Shown here piece by piece: positions 8,298 through 14,191 of a stretch of DNA of 14,191 nucleotides. Every line of letters begins with the position of its first letter. The stretch's first letter is position 1. The stretch is from Nitrososphaerota archaeon (GTDB lineage Archaea; Thermoproteota; Nitrososphaeria; Nitrososphaerales; CADDZS01). Position numbers and translations under genes: made by a program. The notes under the pieces are model-generated. The model ran no database searches, was not told the DNA's origin, and saw only the letters and a list, made by a program, of their open reading frames with translations. The stretch spans positions 1 through 14,191 of the forward strand of contig DAHVAI010000267.1 of NCBI GenBank assembly GCA_027314685.1. The letters are read 5' to 3'.

Positions 8298-9517
8298 TTC
8301 AAAATAATATGATCGCAGATTATCCAGTGAATGGCAGGTTCGGTGACTATGGAGGAAAATACGTTCCGGAAACTCTGAATGCAGCTCTGGATCAGCTGGA
8401 AGAATGCTATTCGAAACTCAAGAAGGACAGAGAATTCCAGAGTCGTCTCAAAAACCTGCTTCAGGAATATGCCGGCCGTCCAACGCCTCTCTACCTTGCA
8501 GAGAATCTAACTCGAGAGTACGGCGGTGCAAAGATCTACTTGAAGCGAGAAGATTTGCTTCACGGTGGTGCCCACAAGATGAACAATGCATTAGGGCAAG
8601 CTTTACTTGCGAAATACATGGGCAAAAAAAGAATAATCGCTGAGACAGGTGCAGGGCAACATGGCGTTGCAACCGCGATGGCTTGCGCCAATCTTGGTCT
8701 CGAATGTGAAGTCTACATGGGCGCGGAAGACATGGAACGACAACGCTTGAACGTCGTCAGAATGAAGATTTTGGGAGCAAGAGTGAATCCTGTTGTTTCA
8801 GGAACAAGGACATTGAAGGATGCAATCAACGAAGCATTGAGGGATTGGGTCGCAAACGTCCGGTCGACACACTATCTGATAGGCTCGGTAGTAGGTCCGC
8901 ATCCATTCCCAGTGATTGTGAGAGACTTCCAAGCTGTAATTGGAAAGGAGATTCGAAAAGAGATTCTAAAGAAAGAAGGAAAGCTCCCGAAAACAGTGGT
9001 AGCTTGCGTGGGCGGAGGGAGCAATGCCGCCGGTACATTTCATCCATTTGTCAAGGATAAGCGAGTCCATTTAGTCGGAGTTGAAGCAGGTGGAAAGGGT
9101 CTGGCTTCAGGAAAACACGCTGCGAGTTTGGGTGCTGGACAGCCTGGAGTTCTTCACGGGATGAAGACATATGTTATGCAAGACCGGTATGGCCAAGTTA
9201 GTTCGACTCATAGCGTATCAGCAGGGCTGGACTATCCCGGGGTGGGACCGGAGCATGCTTACTGGAATGATTCCGGACGTGTAGAATATACCATCGCTAC
9301 CGACGACCAAGCAATCAACTCGCTTCTCGAGCTCTCGAAACTCGAAGGAATAATTCCGGCGCTTGAATCTTCGCATGCAATTTACGTCGCCACGATAATT
9401 GCTTCGAAGCTGAAAAGAGATGATAGCATCGTGGTGACTCTCTCTGGACGTGGAGACAAGGATGTCGATATCATTGCCCAACAGCCACAGGCTTTGAACT
9501 TGATGAAAGCGAGTTAG
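8294..9517 (+). CDS. trpB: Tryptophan synthase beta chain (TrpB1 type)
   Basis: PLP enzyme that joins indole to serine to give tryptophan, working as an alpha2-beta2 complex with TrpA. At 407 residues with no long N-terminal extension it fits TrpB1 rather than the longer TrpB2. [13 protein letters not shown] (16-28) opens the fold. The PLP lysine is Lys95 in [12 protein letters not shown], Glu117 lies in AETGAGQHG, the phosphate loop is GGGSNAAG (240-247), GVGPEHAYW is at 316-324 and SGRGDKD at 384-390. The GTG at 8294 overlaps the trpF stop by four bases; an ATG at 8309 would shorten it by five residues and is a real alternative. Confidence 0.96.
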   Translation: MIQNNMIADYPVNGRFGDYGGKYVPETLNAALDQLEECYSKLKKDREFQSRLKNLLQEYAGRPTPLYLAENLTREYGGAKIYLKREDLLHGGAHKMNNALGQALLAKYMGKKRIIAETGAGQHGVATAMACANLGLECEVYMGAEDMERQRLNVVRMKILGARVNPVVSGTRTLKDAINEALRDWVANVRSTHYLIGSVVGPHPFPVIVRDFQAVIGKEIRKEILKKEGKLPKTVVACVGGGSNAAGTFHPFVKDKRVHLVGVEAGGKGLASGKHAASLGAGQPGVLHGMKTYVMQDRYGQVSSTHSVSAGLDYPGVGPEHAYWNDSGRVEYTIATDDQAINSLLELSKLEGIIPALESSHAIYVATIIASKLKRDDSIVVTLSGRGDKDVDIIAQQPQALNLMKAS

Positions 9518-9529
9518 CGTGAATTATCA

Positions 9530-10351
9530 GTGACAACAAGGATTGAGGAGGCTTTTGAGACTGCAACAAAAGATGGTCGGAGAGCTCTCATAGGTTTTCT
9601 TACTGCAGGGGACCCGGCACCGTCGCACACAGGCACTCTTTGCAGAGCGTTGATCGAAGGCGGCGTCGATATTCTAGAGTTGGGCATTCCCTTTTCGGAT
9701 CCTATTGCTGATGGCCCCACAATCCAGGCTGCTGACAACAGAGCGCTCGCAGCTGGAACAAACACGGACACCTGTTTAGATGCAGCAAGAGCTCTCAGAA
9801 ATAAGCACGAAATTCCAATTGCCTTCCTCACTTATTACAACCCGATTTTCAAGTATGGTCTTGCCAACTTTATGAAAAAAGCGTCAGAATGCGTGGATGG
9901 CCTGATAGTTCCGGATTTGCCAGATCTAGGGAGTAAGGAATTCCTTTCTTACAAACGCTTGGCCAAGAGAAACCATCTTGCCACAATACTACTCGCAGCT
10001 CCCACGACTACTGATGAGAAACTCAAATCTTTGATGCGCGAGTCCGAAGGCTTCTTGTATCTGGTCTCACTTCTGGGAGTTACGGGTGCCCGAAGCGGTG
10101 TCCCTGCAGCTAGCCTGGATCTAATCAGGCGCGTCTCGAGGATTTCAAATCACTCTGTCAAGGTTGCAGTTGGTTTCGGTATTTCTTCCCCAGATCAAGT
10201 CTTTTCGGTACTCAAGACCGGTGCCGATGGAGTGATCGTTGGAAGTGCCTTTGTGAATATCGTGGCAAACAATCTCGATAACATCGAGGCAGCCGCCACT
10301 CAATTGCGAACATTCGCATCCAAACTCAAAGAGGCCACGAGAATACGATGA
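9530..10351 (+). CDS. trpA: Tryptophan synthase alpha chain
   Basis: Cleaves indole-3-glycerol phosphate to indole and glyceraldehyde 3-phosphate, and channels indole to TrpB. The 273-residue protein carries FLTAGDP (23-29), the catalytic Glu50 and Asp61 in LELGIPFSDPIADGP (49-63), TYYNPIFKYG (101-110), VPDLP (127-131), the active-site loop GVTGARSG (183-190) and phosphate site GFGISSP (215-221) with GADGVIVGSA (231-240). The start is GTG at 9530, twelve bases after the trpB stop; no in-frame ATG is near. It is the last gene of the operon and faces a convergent small gene. Confidence 0.96.
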   Translation: MTTRIEEAFETATKDGRRALIGFLTAGDPAPSHTGTLCRALIEGGVDILELGIPFSDPIADGPTIQAADNRALAAGTNTDTCLDAARALRNKHEIPIAFLTYYNPIFKYGLANFMKKASECVDGLIVPDLPDLGSKEFLSYKRLAKRNHLATILLAAPTTTDEKLKSLMRESEGFLYLVSLLGVTGARSGVPAASLDLIRRVSRISNHSVKVAVGFGISSPDQVFSVLKTGADGVIVGSAFVNIVANNLDNIEAAATQLRTFASKLKEATRIR

Positions 10352-10470
10352 CTTTCCAAGAGGGGCCGAAACTGTACTTCCATAACTTCCTTCTCATTAT
10401 TCCTTTCAGATTTGCCACTTGACAGGAAACAGTCAGAGAATTTCCGAAAAATCACACGACAAAAATAGGG
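10352..10470. other. Gap downstream of trpA with a pyrimidine-rich tract
   Basis: No gene is visible here. The plus strand from about 10376 to 10409 is rich in C and T, with short T runs (CTTCCTTCTCATTATTCCTTTC). This is the likeliest place for the trp transcript to end, since archaeal termination depends mostly on U-rich stretches, but no long T run or hairpin supports it. Confidence 0.25.
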
Positions 10471-10500
10471 ATCCCCAGCTGGAAGTAGTCCATAGCTGGG
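10461..10500 (-). terminator. Hairpin plus T run after the small minus-strand gene
   Basis: CCCAGCT (10474-10480) pairs with AGCTGGG (10494-10500), and the 13-base loop can add a GGA/TCC pairing. Read on the minus strand, the hairpin begins 27 bases after the stop codon at 10527 and is followed about ten bases later by TTTTT (10461-10465). Both orientation and position fit the end of that transcript. Confidence 0.45.
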
Positions 10501-10526
10501 TAATCATCTGGTCGCCAAATGCCTGG

Positions 10527-10880
10527 CTATGCCAGCAGAACGACTGCAGTGCTCTTCCCTGTCACCTTGATGTGGAGTTTAGTTCCAGCCGCAACGATCG
10601 AATGATTCTTGTAGAACGGCTTTATTCCGTCGATCCTTCCAACGTCGACACCTTGCCAAAGGTTGTGCATTTTTGAACGATACATTCTACCTTCGTAATC
10701 AATCAGGACTATGGGTTCTCCAGGTTGTGGAAAGTATTGACGATATTCTTTCGGTATAACGAGTCTACCGCCCTCGATCCACCAGTCTTTAACAGAGACA
10801 TCGAATTCGACATCAATTACCTGTTGCTGGGATTCCTGTCTTTGACTATTGGTTGAATACTGATTATTCTCTACGCTCAT
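10527..10880 (-). CDS. Small protein of unknown function, predicted beta-rich
   Basis: I do not recognise this 117-residue protein with certainty. Residues 1-20 are polar and rich in Q, N and S, so probably disordered. From residue 21 the sequence looks like a compact beta domain: EFDVSVKDWWIEGGRLVIPK (25-44), YRQYFPQPGEPIVLIDY (46-62), GRMYRSKM (64-71), VDVGRIDGIKPFYKNH (78-93) and a last strand GTKLHIKV (99-106). The IPKEYRQYFP...GEPIVLID pattern is reminiscent of AbrB-like or B3/EcoRII-N pseudobarrel DNA-binding folds, which is a weak inference from pattern only. The frame opens with GTG at 10970, but I prefer ATG at 10880 because an AT-rich box sits about 40 bases upstream of it and the added 30 residues look non-conserved. 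It is convergent with trpA and stands alone. Confidence 0.6.
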   Translation of the reverse strand: MSVENNQYSTNSQRQESQQQVIDVEFDVSVKDWWIEGGRLVIPKEYRQYFPQPGEPIVLIDYEGRMYRSKMHNLWQGVDVGRIDGIKPFYKNHSIVAAGTKLHIKVTGKSTAVVLLA

Positions 10881-10892
10881 TTTGGAATTTTC

Positions 10893-10909
10893 GGCCAAGC
10901 ATATTGGCC
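10893..10909. repeat. Palindrome GGCCAA-N5-TTGGCC before the small gene
   Basis: Perfect six-base arms flank GCATA. The site is 13-29 bases upstream of the ATG at 10880 and overlaps the predicted transcription start given by the AT-rich box at 10916-10924. That placement would suit a repressor operator or autoregulation. The symmetry is seen directly and the function is inferred. Confidence 0.4.
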
Positions 10910-10915
10910 TGGCCT

Positions 10916-10924
10916 GATTTAATC
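10916..10924 (-). promoter_or_regulatory. Candidate TATA box of the small gene
   Basis: The minus strand reads GATTAAATC, centred about 40 bases before the ATG at 10880. Archaeal initiation about 25 bases downstream would give a leader of roughly 15 bases. The match to a TTTAWA-type box is only fair. Confidence 0.35.
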
Positions 10925-11010
10925 CTACCTGTGAGTCAAGTACTTTAGACGTGTCCCTGGCGCGATTCACGCAGATTGGTTAGCTTTGGAAAGCCCATTC
11001 TGACAGTCTC

Positions 11011-11118
11011 ATGAATGAAGACTGGTCAAGATTAGTTGATGTAGCATTTCCAGAAACGCCTATCTCGAGATGGATTGTCAGTTCAGTCTGCAAATCGGCT
11101 GCATCGGTTGTAAATTAA
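11011..11118 (+). CDS. Possible 35-residue small ORF
   Basis: An ATG-TAA frame encodes a small protein that begins MNEDWSRLVDVAF and ends with a mildly hydrophobic segment ISRWIVSSVCKSAASVV. Codon use is unremarkable, and it fills most of an otherwise empty gap. No ribosome binding site or good TATA box precedes it. Its ATG sits in the loop of an imperfect hairpin, CAGTCT (11004-11009) with AGACTG (11019-11024). It may well be chance; I list it because a reader would otherwise see an unexplained gap. Confidence 0.2.
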   Translation: MNEDWSRLVDVAFPETPISRWIVSSVCKSAASVVN

Positions 11119-11161
11119 GAAACAGAGCGGCCTTTCGAAGGCGACCTTGATGTCAGGCCGC
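11111..11161 (-). terminator. Hairpin and T-rich stretch after the Rieske gene
   Basis: GCGGCCT (11127-11133) pairs with AGGCCGC (11155-11161). An alternative tight stem is GCCTT (11130-11134) with AAGGC (11138-11142). On the minus strand the structure begins 17 bases after the oxygenase stop codon and is followed by CTGTTTCTTAATTTA (11111-11125), as expected for transcript termination. Confidence 0.45.
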
Positions 11162-11177
11162 CGTGTAATGCTAGATA

Positions 11178-12167
11178 TTACGCAGTTCCAAAACTCAATC
11201 CGACGTCGCTCAACCATTTCCTGTACGCAATCGCAGTCTTGTCTGATCGCAGGTGTAGTTCAGCCTGCAAGTCCAATGGCAATAGCTCGGGCCGTTGAGA
11301 TTCAACAATCTTCATGTCTTGAGAAACTACCCTGTCTTCGAATTCTCTGATTTGATAGTCTGGAGTTTCATCACTGTAATTCATCGCGATAATCATCCAC
11401 ATCGCACTCTGCGTCTGATTCACCGGAGTTACGCTCATGAAGATAGCGAATCCTTGGCCCGAGGAGACTTTCGTGAAATACGCAGTGAGCGGACGCAATA
11501 CTTTGTACGTGTAAACGACTGGGGCACCAATTCCGGTCCCATCTGGGTTGGGTTGCCAGATCTTGATGTTACTCGCGGTTATTCCGTCGGAATTGGTAAC
11601 CACCTCATAGTCGTTGATCTCTGCATGGTTTCTGTCCCCGAGTAATCCTTCATGAACAAATGGAAGGTGCGCCACGTCTAGAAAATTCTCGACTAGTCTG
11701 GGTGCGCTGGCTTTTGCCAGATAGGGGCCACAGAAGATCTTTCTGTAAGTGGATTCATTCCATTCTGGGAATGAACCGATTTCTGTAGTTGGAGATCCTA
11801 AGCAGACCCAGACAAAGCCGTACTTTTCTCTGGCGGTGAACTTCCTTACCTGAACCTTGGAAGGCGGAAGTTGCGCGGGGTGCGCGGGTATTCGAATGCA
11901 CGTGCCGTTTGTGTCGTACGTCCAGCCATGGTACGCGCAAACAAGCTCTTGTGATTCAACATGGCCGAGCGAAAGTTTCGATCCTCTGTGCAGGCATAGG
12001 TCTTGCCAAGCTAACACTTTCCCACAAGATCTCCAAATTACAATATCTTCCTCCAGTACCCTCGAAGAAAGAAGTTTGTCTTCCTCAAGGTCGGTTGACT
12101 TGGCCACTACGTGCCAATCATTGAGCAGGACCGGGTCTAGTACCTTTGCGGTAAGCAATTCGGTCAT
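11178..12167 (-). CDS. Rieske [2Fe-2S] non-heme iron oxygenase, alpha subunit (VanA/COG4638-like)
   Basis: The 329-residue protein has both domains of a ring-hydroxylating or demethylating oxygenase. The Rieske cluster ligands are C58-x-H60 and C77-x2-H80. The mononuclear iron site is in ENFLDVAHLPFVHEGLLG, where Asp164 lies close to the ligands His167 and His172, with Asp284 in QDMKIVESQRPELLP as the probable third ligand. The C-terminal QRPELLPLDLQAELH...AIAYRKWL resembles vanillate demethylase-type single-component oxygenases, so O- or N-demethylation or hydroxylation of a small aromatic or amine is likely. The exact substrate is unknown. No ferredoxin or reductase partner is in the window, so electrons must come from elsewhere. 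ATG at 12167 is the natural start. It follows the permease gene by 39 bases on the same strand, which suggests one unit and a transported substrate. Confidence 0.9.
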   Translation of the reverse strand: MTELLTAKVLDPVLLNDWHVVAKSTDLEEDKLLSSRVLEEDIVIWRSCGKVLAWQDLCLHRGSKLSLGHVESQELVCAYHGWTYDTNGTCIRIPAHPAQLPPSKVQVRKFTAREKYGFVWVCLGSPTTEIGSFPEWNESTYRKIFCGPYLAKASAPRLVENFLDVAHLPFVHEGLLGDRNHAEINDYEVVTNSDGITASNIKIWQPNPDGTGIGAPVVYTYKVLRPLTAYFTKVSSGQGFAIFMSVTPVNQTQSAMWMIIAMNYSDETPDYQIREFEDRVVSQDMKIVESQRPELLPLDLQAELHLRSDKTAIAYRKWLSDVGLSFGTA

Positions 12168-12206
12168 TGTTTGAGAACGGAGTACAAAAAGTTAGATGGA
12201 GGAGAT

Positions 12207-13760
12207 CTATTCGGGAGGAATCTCCTTGTATGCCATCCCTATGTCTATTCCCTTCTTCTTGTGATAACTTGAGGAAACCACATAGATTATGGCTCCTAGA
12301 ATTGCAGAGAGCAGGATGTAACCGTAAGCAAATGTGTTGCCGCCCCAAACACCTGGATATGCTAGAAACTGGTATGTGAGGAATGCAAAGACACATGCAC
12401 TGAGTATTCCTGCGACCGCAAGCAGTGTCTTCATTCCCCCTTTCTCATGCCTCACAGCATATGTAGCAGCTGCGCCTCCAACAAAGATGAAGTAAATCAT
12501 GGAAGCCATGATTGCTCCGTAAAGAGAGTTGATGTATCCGTAGAAGCTTATTGCCACGCCAAGAATTCCTACTGTTACGACCAAGTCAATTACATGCGCA
12601 ATTACTGGTGACCTGAATCTTGGGCTAATGTAGGCCATCTTCTCTGGAAGGAACCTGTCGAAGGCTTGGGCGAAAATGTACCTGGATATCCCTATGATGC
12701 CATAAGCCAATATTCCAATATTCCAAAGCACCCAACCTGCACCAATGAAGGTCTCAACTGCGACGTTCCCAGAAACACCCATCGCAAGTGTCCAGAAATT
12801 GAAAGAATAATCGTTCACTAAATTGCTGTTGAAAAAAGCTCCGTTGATGAAATGATATCCTCCCACATAGTAGAGTGTCGCAAACGAACCTGTAACAATA
12901 ATCAATGAGACTAGACCAGAAATTGGGACGTTCCAATTCGTGGATCTCTTTCCCTTGATTTCCGAAGCTACGGCAGGAGCTGCCACGAACCAGGGATAGA
13001 CGAACATAGCAAAAAATGGCATTAAGAATATCGTGTTGCTGAAGTTGAACGTCGATCCTGGGTAAGAAGCTGCCACACTCGAATACGTGGTTCCGTTTAT
13101 GCCCAGTCCGTTGATGTAACTCACGACTCCGCTGTTACCTGCAGCGAGCAAGACGATATTAGCAACTATCAAACTGAGAATTCCAATAATCATGGTGGCT
13201 GAAACAAGTTTGAATCCATACTTTGGTCTGAGGATGTTAAGAAGTATGAGGATTGTATAGATGACAGCACCCAGGGCAAATTGTGGAATCGCGCTGCCTC
13301 CGAAGTTAATCGGGATTGCAAGATCCAGATACTGTGAATAGCCTAGCTGCACTAGAACTGCCCCAATCGCCAAAACAGTCGAGAATGCGATTAATGCCAT
13401 AAAAGCCATGGTTTCGATCGTATATCCCATGAAGGATACTGTACTGCCAACAAAGCCACCAAACGCTCTAGAGGTCCAAACATAATCTCCGCCAGTTCTT
13501 GGGAGCCTCCGAGTCATGATGGTATACACAACCATCTGTGGGATCGTTATCGCAAAGGCAATCAAGGAACCATAAACCAGGTTGATGCCACCAGCTGAGG
13601 TGAGCACTGCGGGAATGGCAAACATGGTGAATGCAATGGTGGCCAAAGCTGCGCCACCTGACATGCTGCTCACGTTCAACGCAACTGCGTCCAACAATGA
13701 TACGTTCTTTACCAGACCGGTTGATTCACGTACGAAGATCTTGGCTTTTTGTTCAGTCAT
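12207..13760 (-). CDS. APC-superfamily amino acid/amine permease
   Basis: A 517-residue, strongly hydrophobic protein with about twelve predicted membrane segments, roughly at 27-50, 57-82, 112-137, 160-177, 185-207, 243-262, 280-300, 334-358, 386-407, 412-435, 445-465 and 476-498. The family marks are the early VSLLDAVALNVSSMSGG (20-36), where helix 1 unwinds to bind substrate amine and carboxylate groups, and the loop RRLPRTGGDYVWTSRAFGGFVG (84-105), typical of amino acid/polyamine/organocation carriers. It should import an amino acid or related amine across the cytoplasmic membrane, coupled to an ion gradient. The specific substrate cannot be read. A lysine-rich tail (501-503) probably faces the cytoplasm. 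ATG at 13760 is confirmed by a well-placed TATA box, and the oxygenase gene follows 39 bases downstream. Confidence 0.92.
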   Translation of the reverse strand: MTEQKAKIFVRESTGLVKNVSLLDAVALNVSSMSGGAALATIAFTMFAIPAVLTSAGGINLVYGSLIAFAITIPQMVVYTIMTRRLPRTGGDYVWTSRAFGGFVGSTVSFMGYTIETMAFMALIAFSTVLAIGAVLVQLGYSQYLDLAIPINFGGSAIPQFALGAVIYTILILLNILRPKYGFKLVSATMIIGILSLIVANIVLLAAGNSGVVSYINGLGINGTTYSSVAASYPGSTFNFSNTIFLMPFFAMFVYPWFVAAPAVASEIKGKRSTNWNVPISGLVSLIIVTGSFATLYYVGGYHFINGAFFNSNLVNDYSFNFWTLAMGVSGNVAVETFIGAGWVLWNIGILAYGIIGISRYIFAQAFDRFLPEKMAYISPRFRSPVIAHVIDLVVTVGILGVAISFYGYINSLYGAIMASMIYFIFVGGAAATYAVRHEKGGMKTLLAVAGILSACVFAFLTYQFLAYPGVWGGNTFAYGYILLSAILGAIIYVVSSSYHKKKGIDIGMAYKEIPPE

Positions 13761-13786
13761 ACTTGGTCGCAGGTTTTGAACCGTTT

Positions 13787-13793
13787 GTATAAA
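13787..13793 (-). promoter_or_regulatory. TATA box of the permease-oxygenase unit
   Basis: The minus strand reads CAATTTATAC here, with TTTATAC at 13793-13787 centred 30 bases before the ATG at 13760. Initiation about 25 bases downstream would leave a leader of only a few bases. This is the best archaeal promoter in the window and the strongest sign of domain. Confidence 0.7.
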
Positions 13794-13812
13794 TTGTTTC
13801 TCAGTACTGCAG

Positions 13813-13825
13813 AAAATATTTACAT
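13813..13825 (+). promoter_or_regulatory. Candidate TATA box of the HTH regulator gene
   Basis: AAAATATTTACAT is centred about 34 bases before the TTG at 13853. Initiation 25 bases downstream would fall near 13845, giving a nearly leaderless mRNA. It lies back to back with the permease promoter, so the regulator could influence both. Confidence 0.4.
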
Positions 13826-13852
13826 AGATGAGTAAAAATATCCAAGTCAGAT

Positions 13853-14191
13853 TTGCAGGCCAGCCAAGCGCGAGAGACTATTGGACGGAAGGAGAGGGCC
13901 AGGCCAAACGGACAATTCGAGTACGTGCAATCTGTTGTAGATCGCTTGCGTATTCTGAAGGATGGTATGACGTACTCGAAGATGGAGGCGACTACGGGCA
14001 TTCACTCGACTCTTCTGTGCAGATACGTCACTGGTAGCACGCGACCATCTAAAGAACAATCACAAGTTCTGGAGAAAACTCTACTTCGGAAATCATGGTT
14101 TAGAGAGAAACTCAGGGAAAAGATGTCGGTTACAGAAGAAGGTTATCTGGATCTGCATGCAGTAACTTCAGATCCAAACGCGTTGAAGTGG
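13853..14191 (+). CDS. HTH regulator, probably the 5' part of an archaeal HTH-phosphoribosyltransferase (GfcR/COG0856-like)
   Basis: Open frame of 113 codons running off the right edge. Residues about 31-70 form a clear helix-turn-helix: RLRILKDGMTYSKMEATTG then IHSTLLCRYVTGSTRPSKEQ. A charged helix follows (residues 74-91), and then EGYLDLHAVTSDPNALKW, which resembles the lead-in to a PRTase domain in archaeal regulators of purine or pyrimidine metabolism. The PRTase domain itself would lie beyond the window, so that part of the call is inference. An in-frame stop at 13829-13831 limits the start. TTG at 13853 fits the upstream AT-rich box, and GTG at 13925 is the alternative. The gene is divergent from the permease gene. 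Confidence 0.65.
   Translation, partial: MQASQARETIGRKERARPNGQFEYVQSVVDRLRILKDGMTYSKMEATTGIHSTLLCRYVTGSTRPSKEQSQVLEKTLLRKSWFREKLREKMSVTEEGYLDLHAVTSDPNALKW

Noticed and set aside
10881..10970. GTG start 30 codons upstream of the small unknown gene
   Set aside because: The extra residues would span the AT-rich box and palindrome that look like its promoter, and they show no protein pattern. The ATG at 10880 is better placed.
13828..14037. 69-residue ATG frame at the start of the regulator region
   Set aside because: It ends early and overlaps the frame containing the clear helix-turn-helix. Composition is unremarkable, so the adjacent frame starting with TTG or GTG is preferred.
1..14191. CRISPR arrays, tRNA/rRNA genes, insertion sequences, toxin-antitoxin or other defence systems
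   Set aside because: No regularly spaced repeats, no tRNA T-arm pattern in non-coding sequence, and no transposase, nuclease or toxin motifs were found on either strand.

Overview
This window looks archaeal. The clearest promoter, upstream of the permease at 13760, has a TTTATA-type TATA box about 30 nt before the start codon, which implies a nearly leaderless mRNA. The glutamate synthase parts and all the tryptophan genes are separate unfused polypeptides. The right edge opens a helix-turn-helix protein resembling archaeal HTH-phosphoribosyltransferase regulators, and GTG/TTG starts are very common. A mesophilic Thaumarchaeota/Nitrososphaeria-type organism with roughly mid GC is my best guess, but the lineage cannot be fixed from the sequence alone.

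Layout. (1) 1-3362, minus strand: two overlapping genes of a split glutamate synthase-like enzyme. One is a 769-residue FMN/[3Fe-4S] synthase protein with an unusual degenerate second barrel. The other is a class II glutamine amidotransferase that runs off the left edge. (2) 3363-3703: a 341-nt divergent intergenic region with small perfect palindromes. (3) 3704-10351, plus strand: a complete, tightly packed tryptophan operon trpE-G-D-C-F-B-A that converts chorismate to tryptophan. All seven genes are unfused, and six of the seven start with GTG or TTG. (4) 10352-11177: a convergent region holding a small minus-strand gene of unknown function, a palindrome at its likely promoter, and two hairpins that look like terminators of minus-strand genes. 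(5) 11178-13760, minus strand: a Rieske non-heme iron oxygenase behind an APC-superfamily amino acid/amine permease, probably one transcription unit. (6) 13761-13852: a divergent promoter region, then the 5' part of an HTH regulator that leaves the window at 14191.

How the genes fit together. The glutamate synthase-like pair and the trp operon both handle glutamine-derived nitrogen and share one divergent control region. In the pathway TrpE/TrpG make anthranilate, TrpD adds the phosphoribosyl group, TrpF isomerises, TrpC closes the indole ring and TrpA/TrpB make tryptophan. The permease plus Rieske oxygenase look like a separate uptake-and-oxidation module for a small amino, amine or aromatic compound whose identity cannot be read from sequence. 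I found no CRISPR array, tRNA, rRNA, insertion sequence or recognisable defence system. The most unusual items are the double-barrel synthase protein and the small unknown protein with its promoter palindrome.
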